Shown here: positions 1 through 10,925 of the stretch, in pieces | Numbering within the stretch: the stretch's first letter is position 1 | Layout of the letters: every line of letters begins with the position of its first letter | Origin: Blastobasis lacticolella | Taxonomy: Eukaryota; Arthropoda; Insecta; Lepidoptera; Blastobasidae | Direction: 5' to 3' | Length of the DNA: 64,000 bases | Assembly (NCBI GenBank): GCA_905147135.1 | Contig: LR990064.1 | Location: 14,154,001 to 14,218,000 of the forward strand | Translations under genes and position numbers: made by a program | The notes under the pieces: model-generated | The model's input: only the letters and a program-made list of their open reading frames with translations | Database searches by the model: none | Told to the model about the DNA's origin: nothing

Positions 1-834
1 GCCATTCGGCTATAGCGCTCCAGCTGGGTTTTGCACTACAGAGTAACGGATATTTTGTGCGGAATTTCATTGGAATCGGTTCAGTTTTATTTATTGTTGC
101 TGATTATTATATTAGTTCTTTTTGTTTAAAATATGATATTTCTCGTAAATATTTTTGAAACAAATATACGATTTTCATAACAATATATTTCTTTGGTTCT
201 AATGGCACGTGAAGTGAAATAATACTTTCTCGTGCTTACTAAAAAATTGTTACAAGGTCTTAATATTTATCCGCAATTTTTAGCTTCAGTTCAGATACCC
301 TACCAACGATAAATATTGAAATACTCTTATCGGAAACGAACATTCTGCAGCCCCTGTTATTTTCGTCCCTATCAAATTGGGAAAAACAAAATTGTCAAAC
401 TATGCACTAATATAAAAAAGTCACTGAAATTTTCTGTGACACCTTGTACAGAAAATAGGGCTCCAATTATAGACTCTATCGGGAGCTTTACGACATAAAG
501 CTGACTCTAAAGAAAACACGAAAAATCTCATACGTTTACCAGTGAGCCGCGTCCACAGCAACACAATCCAAAATAAAACACCTCGCACACGTTAACTCCT
601 CACATCACTCCTGAATACACGGGATGGAGCGCAATATTTTCGATACCTCGGCGGGTACTGACGTCAATATTGGTTCGCGGGCGCGCGCGACACGACCGGT
701 CGCTGCGGCGGCCGGGTGATTACTGACACTGAGAAGCGGCTGGTTGTAGGGCTGCTACCTCTGTGCGCGAGTTCAGCGGGAAACTGGCTCGAGAAGAGGG
801 CTGAATTTCGCTGTACGATCAGGAACTGTTGAAC
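1..834. other. Unassigned AT-rich DNA with a GC-rich patch
   Basis: I recognise no gene or repeat here. Most is AT-rich. About 655-790 is much richer in GC and CpG, including GCGCGCGCGA near 680, and could be an old GC-rich repeat or a regulatory patch; nothing in the sequence decides this. The 60- and 86-codon frames here have no recognisable domain and are probably chance. Confidence 0.5.
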
Positions 835-1100
835 TTCGGTAGAGTTAGGGTAGAAATCATATTGTAGGACTCTGATAAGGCAGAGGAGGCCGTCTGTGTA
901 CCTCAGTCCTGTTTCTGCCGCCAAGCAATGCTTGCATTGATGTGTTCAGATTTGAAGGATAAGGTAGCCAGCGTAATTACAGACTTGAGACATTTTATAT
1001 TAGTCCTCACAGTGATAATGGACCTCCGGCTCTATATTTTTGATACAAGCTTCCTAAATGCATGAATCGTAGATGTTATCGACAGGCCTTCAAATTGTAA
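835..1100 (+). repeat. Interspersed repeat, family Q
   Basis: The stretch containing GCCAAGCAATGCTTGCATTG, then a segment on the AAGGTAGCCAGCGTAATTAC pattern and an end near GTAGATGTTATCG, recurs at 20226-20540 and 17515-17895 in the same orientation and in part at about 37840-37920 in reverse. Three related copies support an interspersed element. Fuller copies end in a CACCTTCAGGTGGGCTGTCTG segment like the 3' tail of local LINEs, so it may be a LINE 3' part or a SINE. No coding capacity is visible. Confidence 0.6.
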
Positions 1101-2170
1101 GTTCGCCTATAAAAATCTGCGAAAATCACGAATGCTTTTAGCATTCTACGATCTAAGGCCTATTATTGATTACAAAAGCCCGCCAGATTACATTGAGAAA
1201 TGCAAAGCATAGGTTAATTTCAACTTTATTTTATTTTTAAAAGCAAAATACAAAACACGTTTCAGTTAATAACACTTATACCTATGTTAGTAAATCATTT
1301 AAAACAATGCAATACAAAATATTAAATCAATAATCCCTCAATCCAGACCCCATGTGAAATCTAGCAGCACCTTCAATACTGGCAGTCCAGCCGAGCCGCG
1401 ATCAGTAAAAGACAAAATGGTAACGCGTTAATTTTCTCCGAAAATGAATTTTTTTCTTACAATTTGATGAGCTTATTACAAAATTAGGACAATTAGTTCA
1501 AGACTGGAATCTAAACCCTAAAACTATAAGACAAGTATCCAGTCGAGAAAAGAGCGCTAGACCCAGCGCTTTAAGCGCTAAAATATCACTCTGTCGGTTA
1601 CAGAGCTGTGGGCTTGTGTGTGTGGGGGTGGCTGTGTGCAGGTCATGAGGATTCGGCGAGACAAGTGCTCGCTCGCCCTATATTCTGGGGCGCGGGACTT
1701 ACGCGGTTTTTCGGGACCTCGTCGCTGACTCGACACCGCCGGTGGGTAGCGGAAAAATAATTAGGAGGTACTTTAATTTTGACCTTGGCGCTTTAGATCT
1801 TGGAGGCGACAGAGGAAGTAAGGTAATTTGGGCTGGATCAGGGTCGATACTGAATATCTGAAGGTTTTATTGGTGTGTCAATGTTTTGGTTGCAATAGAG
1901 ATTGTGTACGAGCAAGCTAGTACATTAGTGACTGCAGCGCTTTACTTCCTTTAAATACTCTGTATTTACATATTAATTTTAATGACAAGAAACATATCCA
2001 ACGAATGACCACGCGTGTCATTCAACCAATAACATCAACAAATTAAATGTAGGATTTACGACCCTACAGATTGGATCACAGTTCGTCGGATTAGCGTGCG
2101 TAGTTTCTTTTGTCTTTTTCGTGAGAAGGTTTCCGTAAACCGTAACCGTCTTTTTGTTGAGTTTTGCACA
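1101..2170. other. Unassigned DNA
   Basis: AT-rich with a moderately GC-rich part at about 1600-1750 that includes a short GT run near 1617. No repeat family shared with the rest of the window and no coding pattern was recognised. Confidence 0.4.
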
Positions 2171-2172
2171 AC

Positions 2173-2372
2173 GTCTTGAGTATCGGTGGCCTAACTCGTA
2201 ACCCGTGGTACCAGATTCGAGCCCCAGTGGCTCCATGCACCAATGTCTCTTTTATGAGTTAAGTACATTAGTCGAACACTAACCGATGCTCTTACGGTGA
2301 GACAAAACTGTGATGAAATCTGCACATTGTGTATTGAGCACGACCGGGACATTAACGCCAAAATGGCGCCAG
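2173..2372 (+). mobile_element. SINE-B copy, internally deleted
   Basis: This begins with a tRNA-like head (GTATCGGTGGCCTAACTCG as A box region, AGATTCGAGCCCC as B box region). The diagnostic middle CACTAACCGATGCTCTTACG follows, then the end GGGACATTAACGCCAAAATG. The block between CTGCACATTG and the GAGCACGACCGGG end, about 130 bp in other copies, is missing, so this copy carries an internal deletion. Confidence 0.8.
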
Positions 2373-2902
2373 GAAGTATTACACGATAGGACTAAAAAAA
2401 AATTAAATTGATTTCATTTATTTCGAACTGTTTTGTCCATATTGTGTAAGGTCTTATTAACTAGGTTAGTATTTTGAGAAATAAATTACATTATTAAATA
2501 CAAAATTAATGTCAGTACAATTATAGATAGGAATAGGATGGGAAGGATAGAAAGTAGGACAATCAGCAGTAATATATAGAGCTTTTACACAATCGCAAGT
2601 ATAACTTATAAACTTGTACATTGAGTTTTGAAATTATTCCGAGTGGATACCACTTCGGCTAAGTAATTGTGTTTCCAGTATACACGTGTTTAATGCCTTT
2701 ACTAGTGGTTCGTAATTCGAAGCCCTTGGGACCATCTCGTGGTTTGATAATATCTTTAAATGCTTTGAAAATAACTTTTAATATTGTAATGGAATTTCTT
2801 TTTGTTTTAATATAGGTCGTCTTTTTAATATAGGGAGGCAAACGAATTGGCTTATGGAAAATTATAATGATCGCTCAATGATAAAGCAAATACGCACCTA
2901 CG
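2373..2902. other. Unassigned AT-rich DNA
   Basis: AT-rich sequence between two SINE-B copies. I see no coding pattern or repeat seen elsewhere in the window. Confidence 0.4.
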
Positions 2903-3095
2903 CGTCTGTCGACGAGTGGTTAAGGTGCTTATTCCACTCGTAAGCAAGATGCATCGGGTTCGAATCCCACTGCGGCCATGTACCAATGACTCTTTTCTAA
3001 GTTATGTACATCGTTGATGGCTAGGAGGGAGGGAAAACATTGTGATGAAATCTGCTCATTCAGGCCACTGAATGTGTAGGTAACCATGATGATAT
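2903..3095 (+). mobile_element. SINE-B copy, 3' truncated
   Basis: The head has GACGAGTGGTTAAGG and a clear B box GGTTCGAATCCC followed by ACTGCGGCCATGTACCAATG, the usual head-body junction of SINE-B. The body stops just after GTAACCATGATGAT, so the 3' half is absent. Confidence 0.8.
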
Positions 3096-3159
3096 TTTTT
3101 TATAATCGTATATATTTATTTATGCCTCCCCGCCTTGCGTTAACTTTTACTCCTTAAGG

Positions 3160-3225
3160 TTTTTTATACCACTAAAAACACAAAAACACACTTGCGGCCT
3201 ACCTGATGGTTGGCCGGAGTTTAAT
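3160..3225 (-). repeat. LINE 3' tail fragment
   Basis: The pattern TTTTTTATACCACTAA followed by CTTGCGGCCTACCTGATGG is the reverse complement of a LINE 3' tail that recurs at 14650-14745, 15876-15955 and 23938-24012. The T-run is the poly(A) tail read on the plus strand. Confidence 0.6.
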
Positions 3226-3276
3226 TAACAGTCTAGCCTTATAATTTAATGGGTGATTTAACCAGGTGGCTGCGAT
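3222..3276 (+). repeat. End fragment of the TGTCGCAGCC inverted-repeat family
   Basis: TCTAGCCTTATAATTTAATG then GGTGATTTAACCAGGTGGCTGCGATAT matches the right end of the 993-bp element that finishes at 46376. The terminal motif here is GGCTGCGATA instead of GGCTGCGACA. No matching left end is nearby, so it is a remnant. Confidence 0.6.
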
Positions 3277-3479
3277 ATTTACAATATTGTAAATAAAATA
3301 CTCAGCATCTATGAGTTTAACTATTATCTATGCAAAAAGAGAGTCACCAGTTTTACCTTAAAGACCTCAGCTATGATAGAACTGAGTCTCTACTTGTACC
3401 AGTTAGTCAGATCAATAGTGAATAGTAAACTTAATTTTTGTTACATATTTATAGAAATATGTAACAAAGCAGTTACCGT

Positions 3480-3722
3480 AGCCTATGGACGTTGGCAATA
3501 CCCTGTAAAAACATTTTCACCCCTTTCTTGAAGAACTCCGTGTTGTATTCTCCAGGGAAAACCTCTCCAGGGAGCTCAAGACACAGCCTTTTAGTATGCT
3601 TGGGAGAAAGCACCTTTGGAACCGCACAAGGCGCGAACAATTAGGTGTGAGTTTATCTGAGTAGATGCGTGGGAGAACGTTTCTTTGGAACCACATAGGG
3701 CTCGACCTAATTAGTTCCAAGA
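3480..3722 (-). repeat. Probable LINE C-terminal remnant
   Basis: Phrases such as CTCCAGGGAGCTCAAGACAC and TTTGGAACCGCACAAGG resemble segments of the degraded LINE 3' coding sequence seen around 21100-21195 and 5600-5715. Reading frames are broken. Assignment is by resemblance only. Confidence 0.35.
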
Positions 3723-3822
3723 TGTAAGTTTATCTGACCAATCCGCGGGTTCATGCCTGAAATTACTATGTAACACATGGAAATTAAGTGTGTTTTAAGA
3801 GACGTAAGGCATAGCGGAATAA

Positions 3823-3953
3823 CGACGGCTGGAGTAGTTCAGTTGGTTCACATGCCAGTCTGCCACGCAGAGGTCCCGGGTTCGATTTCCACCGGGCAGA
3901 AATTTAAAATTTGAAATGATGAATTTGAATTTTAACCCGTAGTCTGGGTCTTA
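3823..3953 (+). mobile_element. SINE-A head (truncated copy)
   Basis: The tRNA-Gly-like head is present: GGAGTAGTTCAGTTGG (A box region), CTGCCACGCAGAGG (anticodon arm) and CCCGGGTTCGATTTCC (B box). The body is lost after TTTTAACCCGTAGTCTGGG, where family C repeat sequence takes over. Confidence 0.8.
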
Positions 3954-4162
3954 TCTTAGTAAGATTTCCAATGCTCCATGGGATAGGGATTTGACGAGCG
4001 TGGCTTTGTCAATGGAGGGGGGCATTTACCTTTTTGTTTATAAAGCAACGTGTCTCAGAGTTTAGATATGGACAACACATTGATGATACTCCTTGTGTTA
4101 CTGATGTCCATAGGCAGTGATTACCACTTTCTATCAAGCCACTTGGTAGTTTTCTTGGATTT
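3954..4162 (+). repeat. Interspersed repeat, family C (LINE 3' part)
   Basis: AGATTTCCAATGCTCCATGG, then a TTTACCTTTTTG segment, then TTGTGTTACTGATGTCCATAGG match the order of the fuller copy at 39231-39585. It is diverged and lacks a poly(A) end. Confidence 0.6.
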
Positions 4163-5075
4163 TTTCTTCCAACTGTCATTTTTTTTAAATTTATGTTTCG
4201 TTTATAGCTGTATTGTACCGTGTGTGTACGTATATTTTACTTATACTTTAGGTACTGTAAAAAGGTGGCCGACTGATCTACCAACACACAGGTTTTCATT
4301 GGATGCATAATCATCCTATTTGGTAGGAATTACATGAAGTTTAGGTAAAGAAATGGATGGAAAATTTACAGTAGAACACATAGTCGGCCCAAGCCAACGA
4401 GGCTTTGGGGCAGATCAAAATAAATATAGGTAGGTACAATCATACAACTAATTACCCTTACTCCATATTGTCATATGGATTATCATAAGATCGTTGGTGT
4501 CGTGCGATTGGAGATCGGCAGTACCGTTCCGGATCACACTGACCAATGACCACTTAACATACCTGGTACGTTCCAGTCTCCGCTAGGAGTATTTTTTTCC
4601 GCATGTTTCATAAGTGTTATATTGACATTCATAAGTGTTGTTAAACCCAAACTGAATAAAATTAATTGATTTGTTTTGATTTGATGGGGGGTCAACTAAT
4701 CAGTTGAGTGAATGTACTAAACTGGAAGTTGACTTAAAGTCACCTTGTGTCACAAGTCCCCATAACCTCTAACAAAGGTTAACCCAATCTCTAAAGCTCT
4801 AAAAAGGGCAAAACGACTGACATATCAACACCAATTTAGGTCTCAGACGGTTTATAGGCACTATATTTTGGACACTAACTTCGTTAGGACTCCTCGTAAT
4901 CCCTAATGAGATACTGCTGTGTGAATTGATGGTTATTAGAGATTGTAATTGAGTTTTTAATTAAATTCCAGTGATTGGGTCTTATAAAATTATTTGACTA
5001 GATAATTTCCAAGCGCAGTACTTGCCATTAAAAATGTTTACTTTTGACTATTTACTAATATTTTTCTCTACTTAA
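4163..5075. other. Unassigned DNA
   Basis: No gene recognised. AATAAAATTAATTGATTTG near 4656 resembles the AATAAA plus ATTGA-repeat ends of LINE 3' regions elsewhere (for example 42230), so part of this stretch may be an old LINE 3' end. Confidence 0.35.
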
Positions 5076-5258
5076 AACCTGCACTCCAGCGACTGAATGT
5101 GTAACCATGATCCAATCTGGTCATGATCAGGTTCCCCTGGTAACAGAGACACGGAGGTCACGTGGGAGTCGTTCTACCTGATCTGTCAAATCCTGGATCA
5201 TGGTCAAAGCGGACCCAGTGCCCTCGCGGGCGCGAGAGCACAATCGAAACTAACTGAC
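5076..5258 (+). mobile_element. SINE-B 3' half
   Basis: It contains GCGACTGAATGTGTAACCAT, then GTCAAATCCTGGATCATGG and GCGCGAGAGCACAATCG, the order of the 3' half of SINE-B. The tRNA-like head and upstream body are absent. Confidence 0.8.
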
Positions 5259-5261
5259 ATG

Positions 5262-5545
5262 TTTTTTTTTATGTTATGCGGCAGACAAACAGGCAAGCGG
5301 GCCACCTGATGGAAAGTGGTCACCGCCGCCTATGGACATCAGCAACACCAGGGGAGTCACTAATGCGTTGCCCGCCTCTGAAGAGACCTCTAATAGACCT
5401 CTTGAACGATCCCATGTCCAAAGGAAACACTGTGGCTGGGAGCTCATTCCACATCCGAATCGTACGAGCGAGAAACGTTCTTTCGAACCTTCGCGTCGTG
5501 ACCAACAGAGGGTCTACGTAGTGATGTATTATTAATCGCTGACAG
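5262..5545 (-). pseudogene. LINE ORF2 C-terminus and poly(A) tail
   Basis: On the minus strand this encodes the last ~65 residues of the same LINE protein as the long copy at 31.7-33.7 kb: VTTRRFERTFLARTIRMWNE, then FPLDMGSFKRSIRGLFRGGQ and the end GVADVHRRR. The poly(A) tail appears as a T-run at 5262-5272. The protein differs from the long copy at several residues and lacks two residues (LDMGS against LDYDMGS), so it is a separate, heavily 5'-truncated insertion. Confidence 0.85.
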
Positions 5546-5587
5546 GAGGCCAACCCTAAGCCCTTAAAGCAATATTACTTTAACCAT

Positions 5588-5715
5588 ACTTTTTTTATTG
5601 CCTTGGGAGGCACACGTATGGTGCACCTGATGGAAAGTGGCCACCGTCGTTCAGGACATCTGCAACCTAAGAGAAGTGGATGCAACGCCAGCCTTTGAGG
5701 TACCTTGACTTTTTA
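5588..5715 (-). repeat. LINE 3' tail fragment
   Basis: TTTTTTTATTGCCTTGGGAG followed by a CACCTGATGGAAAGTGG segment and AGCCTTTGAGGTACC. The same order is seen at 21010-21195. The T-run at the left indicates a poly(A)-tailed element on the minus strand. Confidence 0.55.
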
Positions 5716-6488
5716 AACACTCACCATGACCACATTAAAGTAAGCTGGTTTTAATATTGGCTTGACTAGAATTTTTGTGACGTCACTGCCGAATAGTTCC
5801 CTCAAATCAGATGCTCAAACCGTACCACAAACTTATCTGACACGATGGCCAAAACTGGAACTAAGAGAAGTACGACAATTTCTTGCCAATTTATTTTGAT
5901 TTACATGACATACAGACGTCTGTCCAGACGGACTTGTCTTATTTGGTTGTGGAAATTATGAATTTAAATGGATAATTTGCATTCGTATTGTATATGTTTA
6001 TTTTATAATTAATGACATCTATACGCAGTGTACGTGATTGATACGGCAAGTCGGGATTTTGGGCATTGTTTGTTCACCAAATAAGAGAGTCTGGGCAGAT
6101 CATACACACTCACACACACCAGGTCTGGCAATGCGCCGCCGTCTGTTGGATATTGTACTGTACACATACATTTTATGCTTCACTCATGACTTTAGAGAGT
6201 ATCCGTTTTTTTTGTAAGGACCGGGACTGATTGTTTAAAAATCCGTAGGACGCGGGCTACCTTTTGTTCGAAGTTGGAAGGTTACCGCGTTATCTTCTAC
6301 CCACCTTGACACTTTATAATTCTAAGCCCAGTGAATCTCTGCCATTTTTCATTAGCTAGCACATTTAACCCGGCTTGCACAAAATTCTTTCATACATTTA
6401 AGAATGACGTTTACGTCATTTTGTATGAAATGTCGTGACCTAGTGGTATAAAAAACCTTTAGGAGTGGGAGACAAATATCCAATCTGA
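5716..6488. other. Unassigned DNA
   Basis: No gene or repeat family recognised in this AT-rich stretch. Confidence 0.35.
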
Positions 6489-6658
6489 GGGCCTATCGGC
6501 TATCTCAGTGGACAACTGAATTTGACATAAAAAAATCTGACACTACTCTAATTTGGTACTAATTTGGTAGACGCTATTGCCAGTTTTCAACGTAGATGAC
6601 GTGGTGTAGAATTATTTAGTGTCAAATACAGTTGTCAACTAAGTTAGCCAATAGCCCC
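6489..6658. mobile_element. Small terminal-inverted-repeat element (MITE-like)
   Basis: The left end GGGCCTATCGGCTATCTCAG continues to ACAACTGAATTTGACA. The right end, read in reverse complement, is GGGGCTATTGGCTAACTTAG continuing to ACAACTGTATTTGACA. The two ~40-base arms are therefore imperfect inverted repeats around a ~90-base centre. No transposase is encoded. The target duplication is unclear because the right flank is a truncated SINE-B. Confidence 0.7.
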
Positions 6659-6815
6659 GCTGGTCATGTTCCCCTCGTAGCAGGGTCACGGAGGTCAGAT
6701 GGCAGTCGTTCCATTGTTATTATCTGATCTGCCAAATCCTGGATCATGGTCAAAGCGGACCCCGGGTCCTCGTGCGTAAGAGCACAACCGGGCATTAATG
6801 CCAAGATGATTTTTA
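6659..6815 (+). mobile_element. SINE-B 3' half
   Basis: From CTGGTCATGTTCCCCTCG through GGATCATGGTCAAAGCGG to the end GGGCATTAATGCCAAGATGA. The 5' part is missing and the copy abuts the inverted-repeat element on its left. Confidence 0.8.
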
Positions 6816-6933
6816 TTTTTATTATCATGCCTATCTGAGGTGAGATGTGATTATGTAAACAGGTGAGATGGCGGTCAAATGCCTGGTTAGTCTTCTTTGA
6901 AAATAACTAAACTAACAGCTGATAGTTTAGTTT

Positions 6934-7190
6934 GACGACCTGAGTGGTTCAGTGGTCAACGTGCCGGTCTGCCACGCAAGAGGTCCCGGGTTCGATTCTC
7001 GGCCGGGCAGAACTTGAAATGATGAATTTTAATTTCTGTTCCGGGTTTGGGTGTTCTATGTATAAAAAGTATGTATTAAAAAGTATATAAGTAGTTTATT
7101 AGTTATCTAGCACTCATAGCTTTGCTTACTTTGGGACTAGATGGCGCTGTGTGTGAATTTGTCCACGATTATTATTATATTATACATATA
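6934..7190 (+). mobile_element. SINE-A, near full length
   Basis: It starts GACGACCTGAGTGGTTCAG and has CTGCCACGCAAGAGG (Gly GCC anticodon position) and GGGTTCGATTCTCGG (B box). The body then runs through TTTGGGTGTTCTATG and AGATGGCGCTGTGTG to CCACGATTATTATTAT. The head closely matches a eukaryotic tRNA-Gly(GCC), so transcription from an internal pol III promoter is the expected mode. Confidence 0.9.
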
Positions 7191-7736
7191 GTCGTGATGT
7201 TATTTCATAAATAATTTAAAACTTATAAAAATAAGAACTCAGATATTAATTGTAATTTTTGCTTTAATGAATGAGGAGATAAACGCATTAACCAGGATGC
7301 GATATGAAACAAATATTCCGCTTTGATAAATGTATAATAACCTTGCTGATATCGTCTACGGGACCTATACAAAAAGGATGTTGACTGCGACTGCTAGACC
7401 GATTGGGATGAAACTTTGGTATGTCGTACGATGAAACTTTCGTGTGATTGGTATCTACGATCTGTGGTTGAGGGCATGCCAGATGATGTTTGAATAAAAA
7501 ACATTTTCATGCAAGTAAAACAAAACAAATTTAAAGCAGTCGTCCTTGCCTAATTTATAATTTTGGAGCGGCATAGGTGTAATATTTATCGAACATTAGT
7601 AATAAGTCTAGTTTAATAAACCTTTTAATTTTATTTTTAAATGCAAAAAATCATACAATAACCCATTCAAATTTTCTGTGTCGCCTTTAGGCCATACAAA
7701 GAAAGACTACAACTTGAATCATCAATCATCATCGAC
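7191..7736. other. Unassigned AT-rich DNA
   Basis: Contains TAGACCGATTGGGATGAAAC near 7397, which resembles the flank of the family F type repeats, but I cannot delimit an element. Confidence 0.35.
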
Positions 7737-8232
7737 TTAGCATTTAATACCGATTAAGCTCTTTTTTCGCCGGTCTCCGCAAGACATGGCCATACCAAAA
7801 AGGCGACACTCTTGCAACTTATCTGCGATATCACGGACGTGAAGGCTACCGCTAACGTGGGTGTTTCGGACGCGGTCTTTGCGAGAAACTCCACACATCC
7901 ACAGCAGAATCTTCATTTCCGTGACGCGCAACTCCTGCTATTGCCATTCCAGTAGAGGTCAAGTCTCTGCTGCATAAGAGTGGTCCAATTATGGTCTTGT
8001 AAACCGGTCACCTCCTGATAAACCGCGGATATTCGGGCTTCAAGGTTGTGTTAAGTACCGATCCCAGGTATCTGACCTGATCCGTTCGGTTGACCTCATC
8101 TTACGGACGAGCGAATTGGTAAGAGAACGGGTGCTGTTGTAGGCCATGTACGTCTTCGTCACATTTAGCTTCAGACCGCTATTCTCAAGTGAGTTCTTCC
8201 ACTCTCCTTCCCGTGCCAAGCGGAGGTGGCAT
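7737..8232 (-). pseudogene. Degraded RTE-like LINE ORF2 fragment
   Basis: On the minus strand one frame reads RVTEMKILLWMCGVSRKDRV then RNTHVSGSLHVRDIADKLQE. This matches the pattern of the conserved region before the C-terminus of RTE-type endonuclease-reverse transcriptases (E-M-x-x-L-x-W-M-C-G-V then DRVRN and adenine-rich basic positions). The sequence to about 8232 seems to continue the same degraded coding region with several frame breaks. No poly(A) or microsatellite tail is seen. Confidence 0.65.
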
Positions 8233-8679
8233 GACCAGACATTCGTTTGTAATTTACCGATCTGACTACAAGTTTATAACACCTCTTTTGAGTTTTGCTG
8301 AGCTGGCATATTTTAAAATCAAATCCTCTATCTCTACTTTACCATTCTTGTCAAAATATTTATAAGATTCGTATAATTAATAAAACTCAGTAGAAAAAAG
8401 CCATTAACGTGGCAGTAATAAGGTCTAAGTTACAATAAACAAACTTCAACCATGTTCTAAAATAAAAGTCTTCCTTATTTTTTTTATCTTGAGGGTGAAA
8501 ATAAAATGTCAATCAGGGGTGAAAACCTGATGCTGGTAGCCTCGTGAATAACTGACATGCCCTTTTAGCCCACGTCTATGTCCATGACACTGGAAGAGAG
8601 ACACAGGTTAACAGTAAGTTGTTGCCTTGGATTCATGGACCGACACCTCTAAAATCGATAGGTTGCCCTGGCACCCAAC
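8233..8679. other. Unassigned DNA
   Basis: AT-rich to about 8500, then mixed. No recognised element. Confidence 0.35.
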
Positions 8680-8762
8680 AGAAATATAAAAATAGATGCG
8701 TGGATAATTCACACAGCGCCATCTTGCCCCAAAGTAAGCATAGGTTGTGTTATAGGTGCCAA
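8680..8762 (-). mobile_element. SINE-A 3' fragment
   Basis: GTGGATAATTCACACAGCGC then CATCTTGCCCCAAAGTAAGC is the reverse complement of the SINE-A 3' end; the copy stops at TTATAGGTGCC. Confidence 0.75.
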
Positions 8763-9036
8763 TATATTTTTCCAAAAATATAAAGATAAAATTGACTACC
8801 TGTCTATTTTCTAATTTATAGTAACACTTTTACTTATTATTCGGTGTGTTGTGCACTGATATTCAGTGCCTTAAACTAGGACTGTTCGAAGTATGTACGA
8901 GGGCTTTTAGAATAGTGTTGACGCTGGTTCACAGTCGATTCCAAAAGGCACACAGGATTAATATTAGGCCAGTCATTACTGAAACATATCGTGTACAAAA
9001 TTATTAAATAAATAAATATTTATGTTCAGGCAACCA
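8763..9036. other. Unassigned DNA
   Basis: No gene or repeat family recognised. Confidence 0.3.
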
Positions 9037-9142
9037 TCGGTCCATCATAGCAACCGGAAGACGCCCACTGCTGGGCATATGCTTCCCCAGACATCTCCAT
9101 AGAGGCCTTATACCTTTCGCATCCAGCTGGTACTCGTACCTA
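9037..9142 (-). pseudogene. RTE LINE 3' coding fragment
   Basis: GAAGACGCCCACTGCTGGGC then CATCCAGCTGGTACTCG is the antisense of the RTE ORF2 C-terminus also seen at 9889-10185 and 54110-54480. It is diverged and frame-broken. Confidence 0.75.
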
Positions 9143-9155
9143 CGATGTTTAGCAG

Positions 9156-9335
9156 ATTAGAATAAGAATAAGAATCATTTTACGCCTTTAACAAAATATC
9201 GTGCCTTACCACTACATCTTAACAATAAAAATAACTAAGGCAAATGGACCTGGCTCAGCTTATGCTGTCACGGGACGGTATGGTTCCGTACAGCGCTGTT
9301 TTTCAGCCATGCCCATTGAGTAGGTGTTTGAGAAT
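9156..9335 (-). repeat. Putative LINE 3' UTR with AAGAAT-type tail
   Basis: AGAATAAGAATAAGAATC begins a segment that reads on the minus strand as a GC-moderate sequence (CGTCCCGTGACAGCATAAGC) ending in an ATTCTT repeat. A terminal simple repeat on one side is typical of a LINE 3' end. I see no second copy in the window, so this is tentative. Confidence 0.4.
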
Positions 9336-9888
9336 TTAAACTTTATAAAGTAAACAAATAAAACGTAACTAAATAGAAATGAACAAAACAGAAGATAACT
9401 AAACAGCTGTCGTTCGAACAGAAATTAAAAAAAATTTATTAGATTGTTAGTAACAAAGTTAAATTACTTAAGTACTAAGACGTTGTGGTAAGGACGTGTA
9501 GAAAAACTCTACTGAGTAAATTTTAAAACAAGTTAAAGTTTAATACTATATTACATTTGAAACAAGTTTTAAACATCTAACAAAAAGTATATACAAAAAC
9601 TTCGTCTGCACTTCAGTTCGCTCTTAGTTGACCTATATTTGCCGGATTCGGCCAGACTATTGTTTTTACCCGAATACATTCACCCGCGATAAATCTAATT
9701 CATGATCTTGTTCTGGATTAATAGGTTAATAGGTTATAGCTGGTAGGTATGATTCACCTACGTGGCAGGCATTTGTAAAGGGTGTCATATAGGTGAATCA
9801 TATTTCATATTCCAGAATTAAAAAGTGTTTTACTAACAAAGTTTGTAAGATACCTGTACTACTAACAAAAATGGATCTATGTTGTCTG
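9336..9888. other. Unassigned AT-rich DNA
   Basis: No coding pattern or shared repeat recognised. Confidence 0.35.
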
Positions 9889-10185
9889 AAAATATCAGCC
9901 AGTAGACGCCCACTGCTGGGCATAGGCCTCCCCCAGAGATCTCCACAAAGACCGGTCCTGTGCTTTCCGCATCCAGCTGGTACCTGCGATCCTTACAAGG
10001 TCGTCGGTCCACCTTGTAGGAGGCCTACCCACGCTGCGTCTACCGGTATGTGGTCGCCACTCGAGAACTTTACTGCCCCATCGGCCATCTGTTCTTCGAG
10101 CTATGTGCCCTGCCCACTGCCACTTCAGTCTGGCAATCCTTAGAGCTATGTCGGTGACCTTGGTTCGCTTGCCTGAAAATAAATA
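9889..10185 (-). pseudogene. RTE LINE ORF2 C-terminus
   Basis: The minus strand encodes RTKVTDIALRIARLKWQWAG, HIARRTDGRWGSKVLEWRPH and TRWTDDLVRIAGTSWMRKAQ, ending near YAQQWASTG. This is the conserved C-terminal block of RTE-clade endonuclease-reverse transcriptase. Nearly 100 residues are open. The 5' side is lost at about 10175, where a GAATTGAATTGAATTAATG simple repeat begins. Confidence 0.85.
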
Positions 10186-10780
10186 TATTGAATTGAATTG
10201 AATTAATGAAAAGTATTTTAAACGTGGAAAAGTAGCTGTCAAGTGTCAATGACAGTGCACGCCACATTTCTTGATCATGATGGTGTTGGCGACGCCATTT
10301 TATAATTCTTCGAATAAACCAATAATATTCAAAAATGCGAATAATCCACGCAAAATCAAATCAATCAAATCTTTATTGTATCTCTTTCAATCGTCAAAAA
10401 GGAAAGGGTAGTAAAATCTATTTCTACTTTGCTTGGTATAGTGTATTATTCCCGAATGGTGTCGCTATTCTTCGAATTGAAGAATGTAAAACATAAAATT
10501 AATTTACTCTCGAATAACTGCCGATTTATACAGGGTGTCCCGTAAGGTTACGATAAGTTGGGATAGGGTGATCGAGGAAGTCACTAGGGTCACCAGAAAA
10601 ATCTAAAAAAATATCGATCTTGGATATTTTTAAAATTATGGCAATTTCTTTTAAATCACAAATTGATCACCCGTTGAGCTTATTTCATTAACTGTGACTA
10701 CAAATATTGCTTCAGAATAAAATAAAAAACTATTACGTAAACGTAAATAACCTTTCTACAATCTGAAATAAAAACAATAC
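10186..10780. other. Unassigned AT-rich DNA with small repeat motifs
   Basis: AAAATAAATATATTGAATTG at 10176-10205 looks like the AATAAA plus ATTGA tail of a LINE. ACAGGGTGTCCCGTAAGG near 10532 resembles a motif common in insect repeats. No gene seen. Confidence 0.4.
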
Positions 10781-10925
10781 ATATCTGACCATATCTGACA
10801 AGACATATCACGCCTGCTTCCCACAGGTGGGGTATGCAGAGACTATGGACCGCCACTTTGTTCTGTCCTAACACAACTCTCTAGCCTTGCATATATCCAC
10901 AACTCCCTACATCGTATATTTACTT
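10781..10925. repeat. Possible interspersed repeat
   Basis: The order CACGCCTGCTTCCCACAGG, ACTATGGACCGCCACTTTG, GTCCTAACACAACTCTC resembles an interspersed repeat I know from moth sequences, but it occurs once here and I cannot prove it from the window. Confidence 0.35.
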
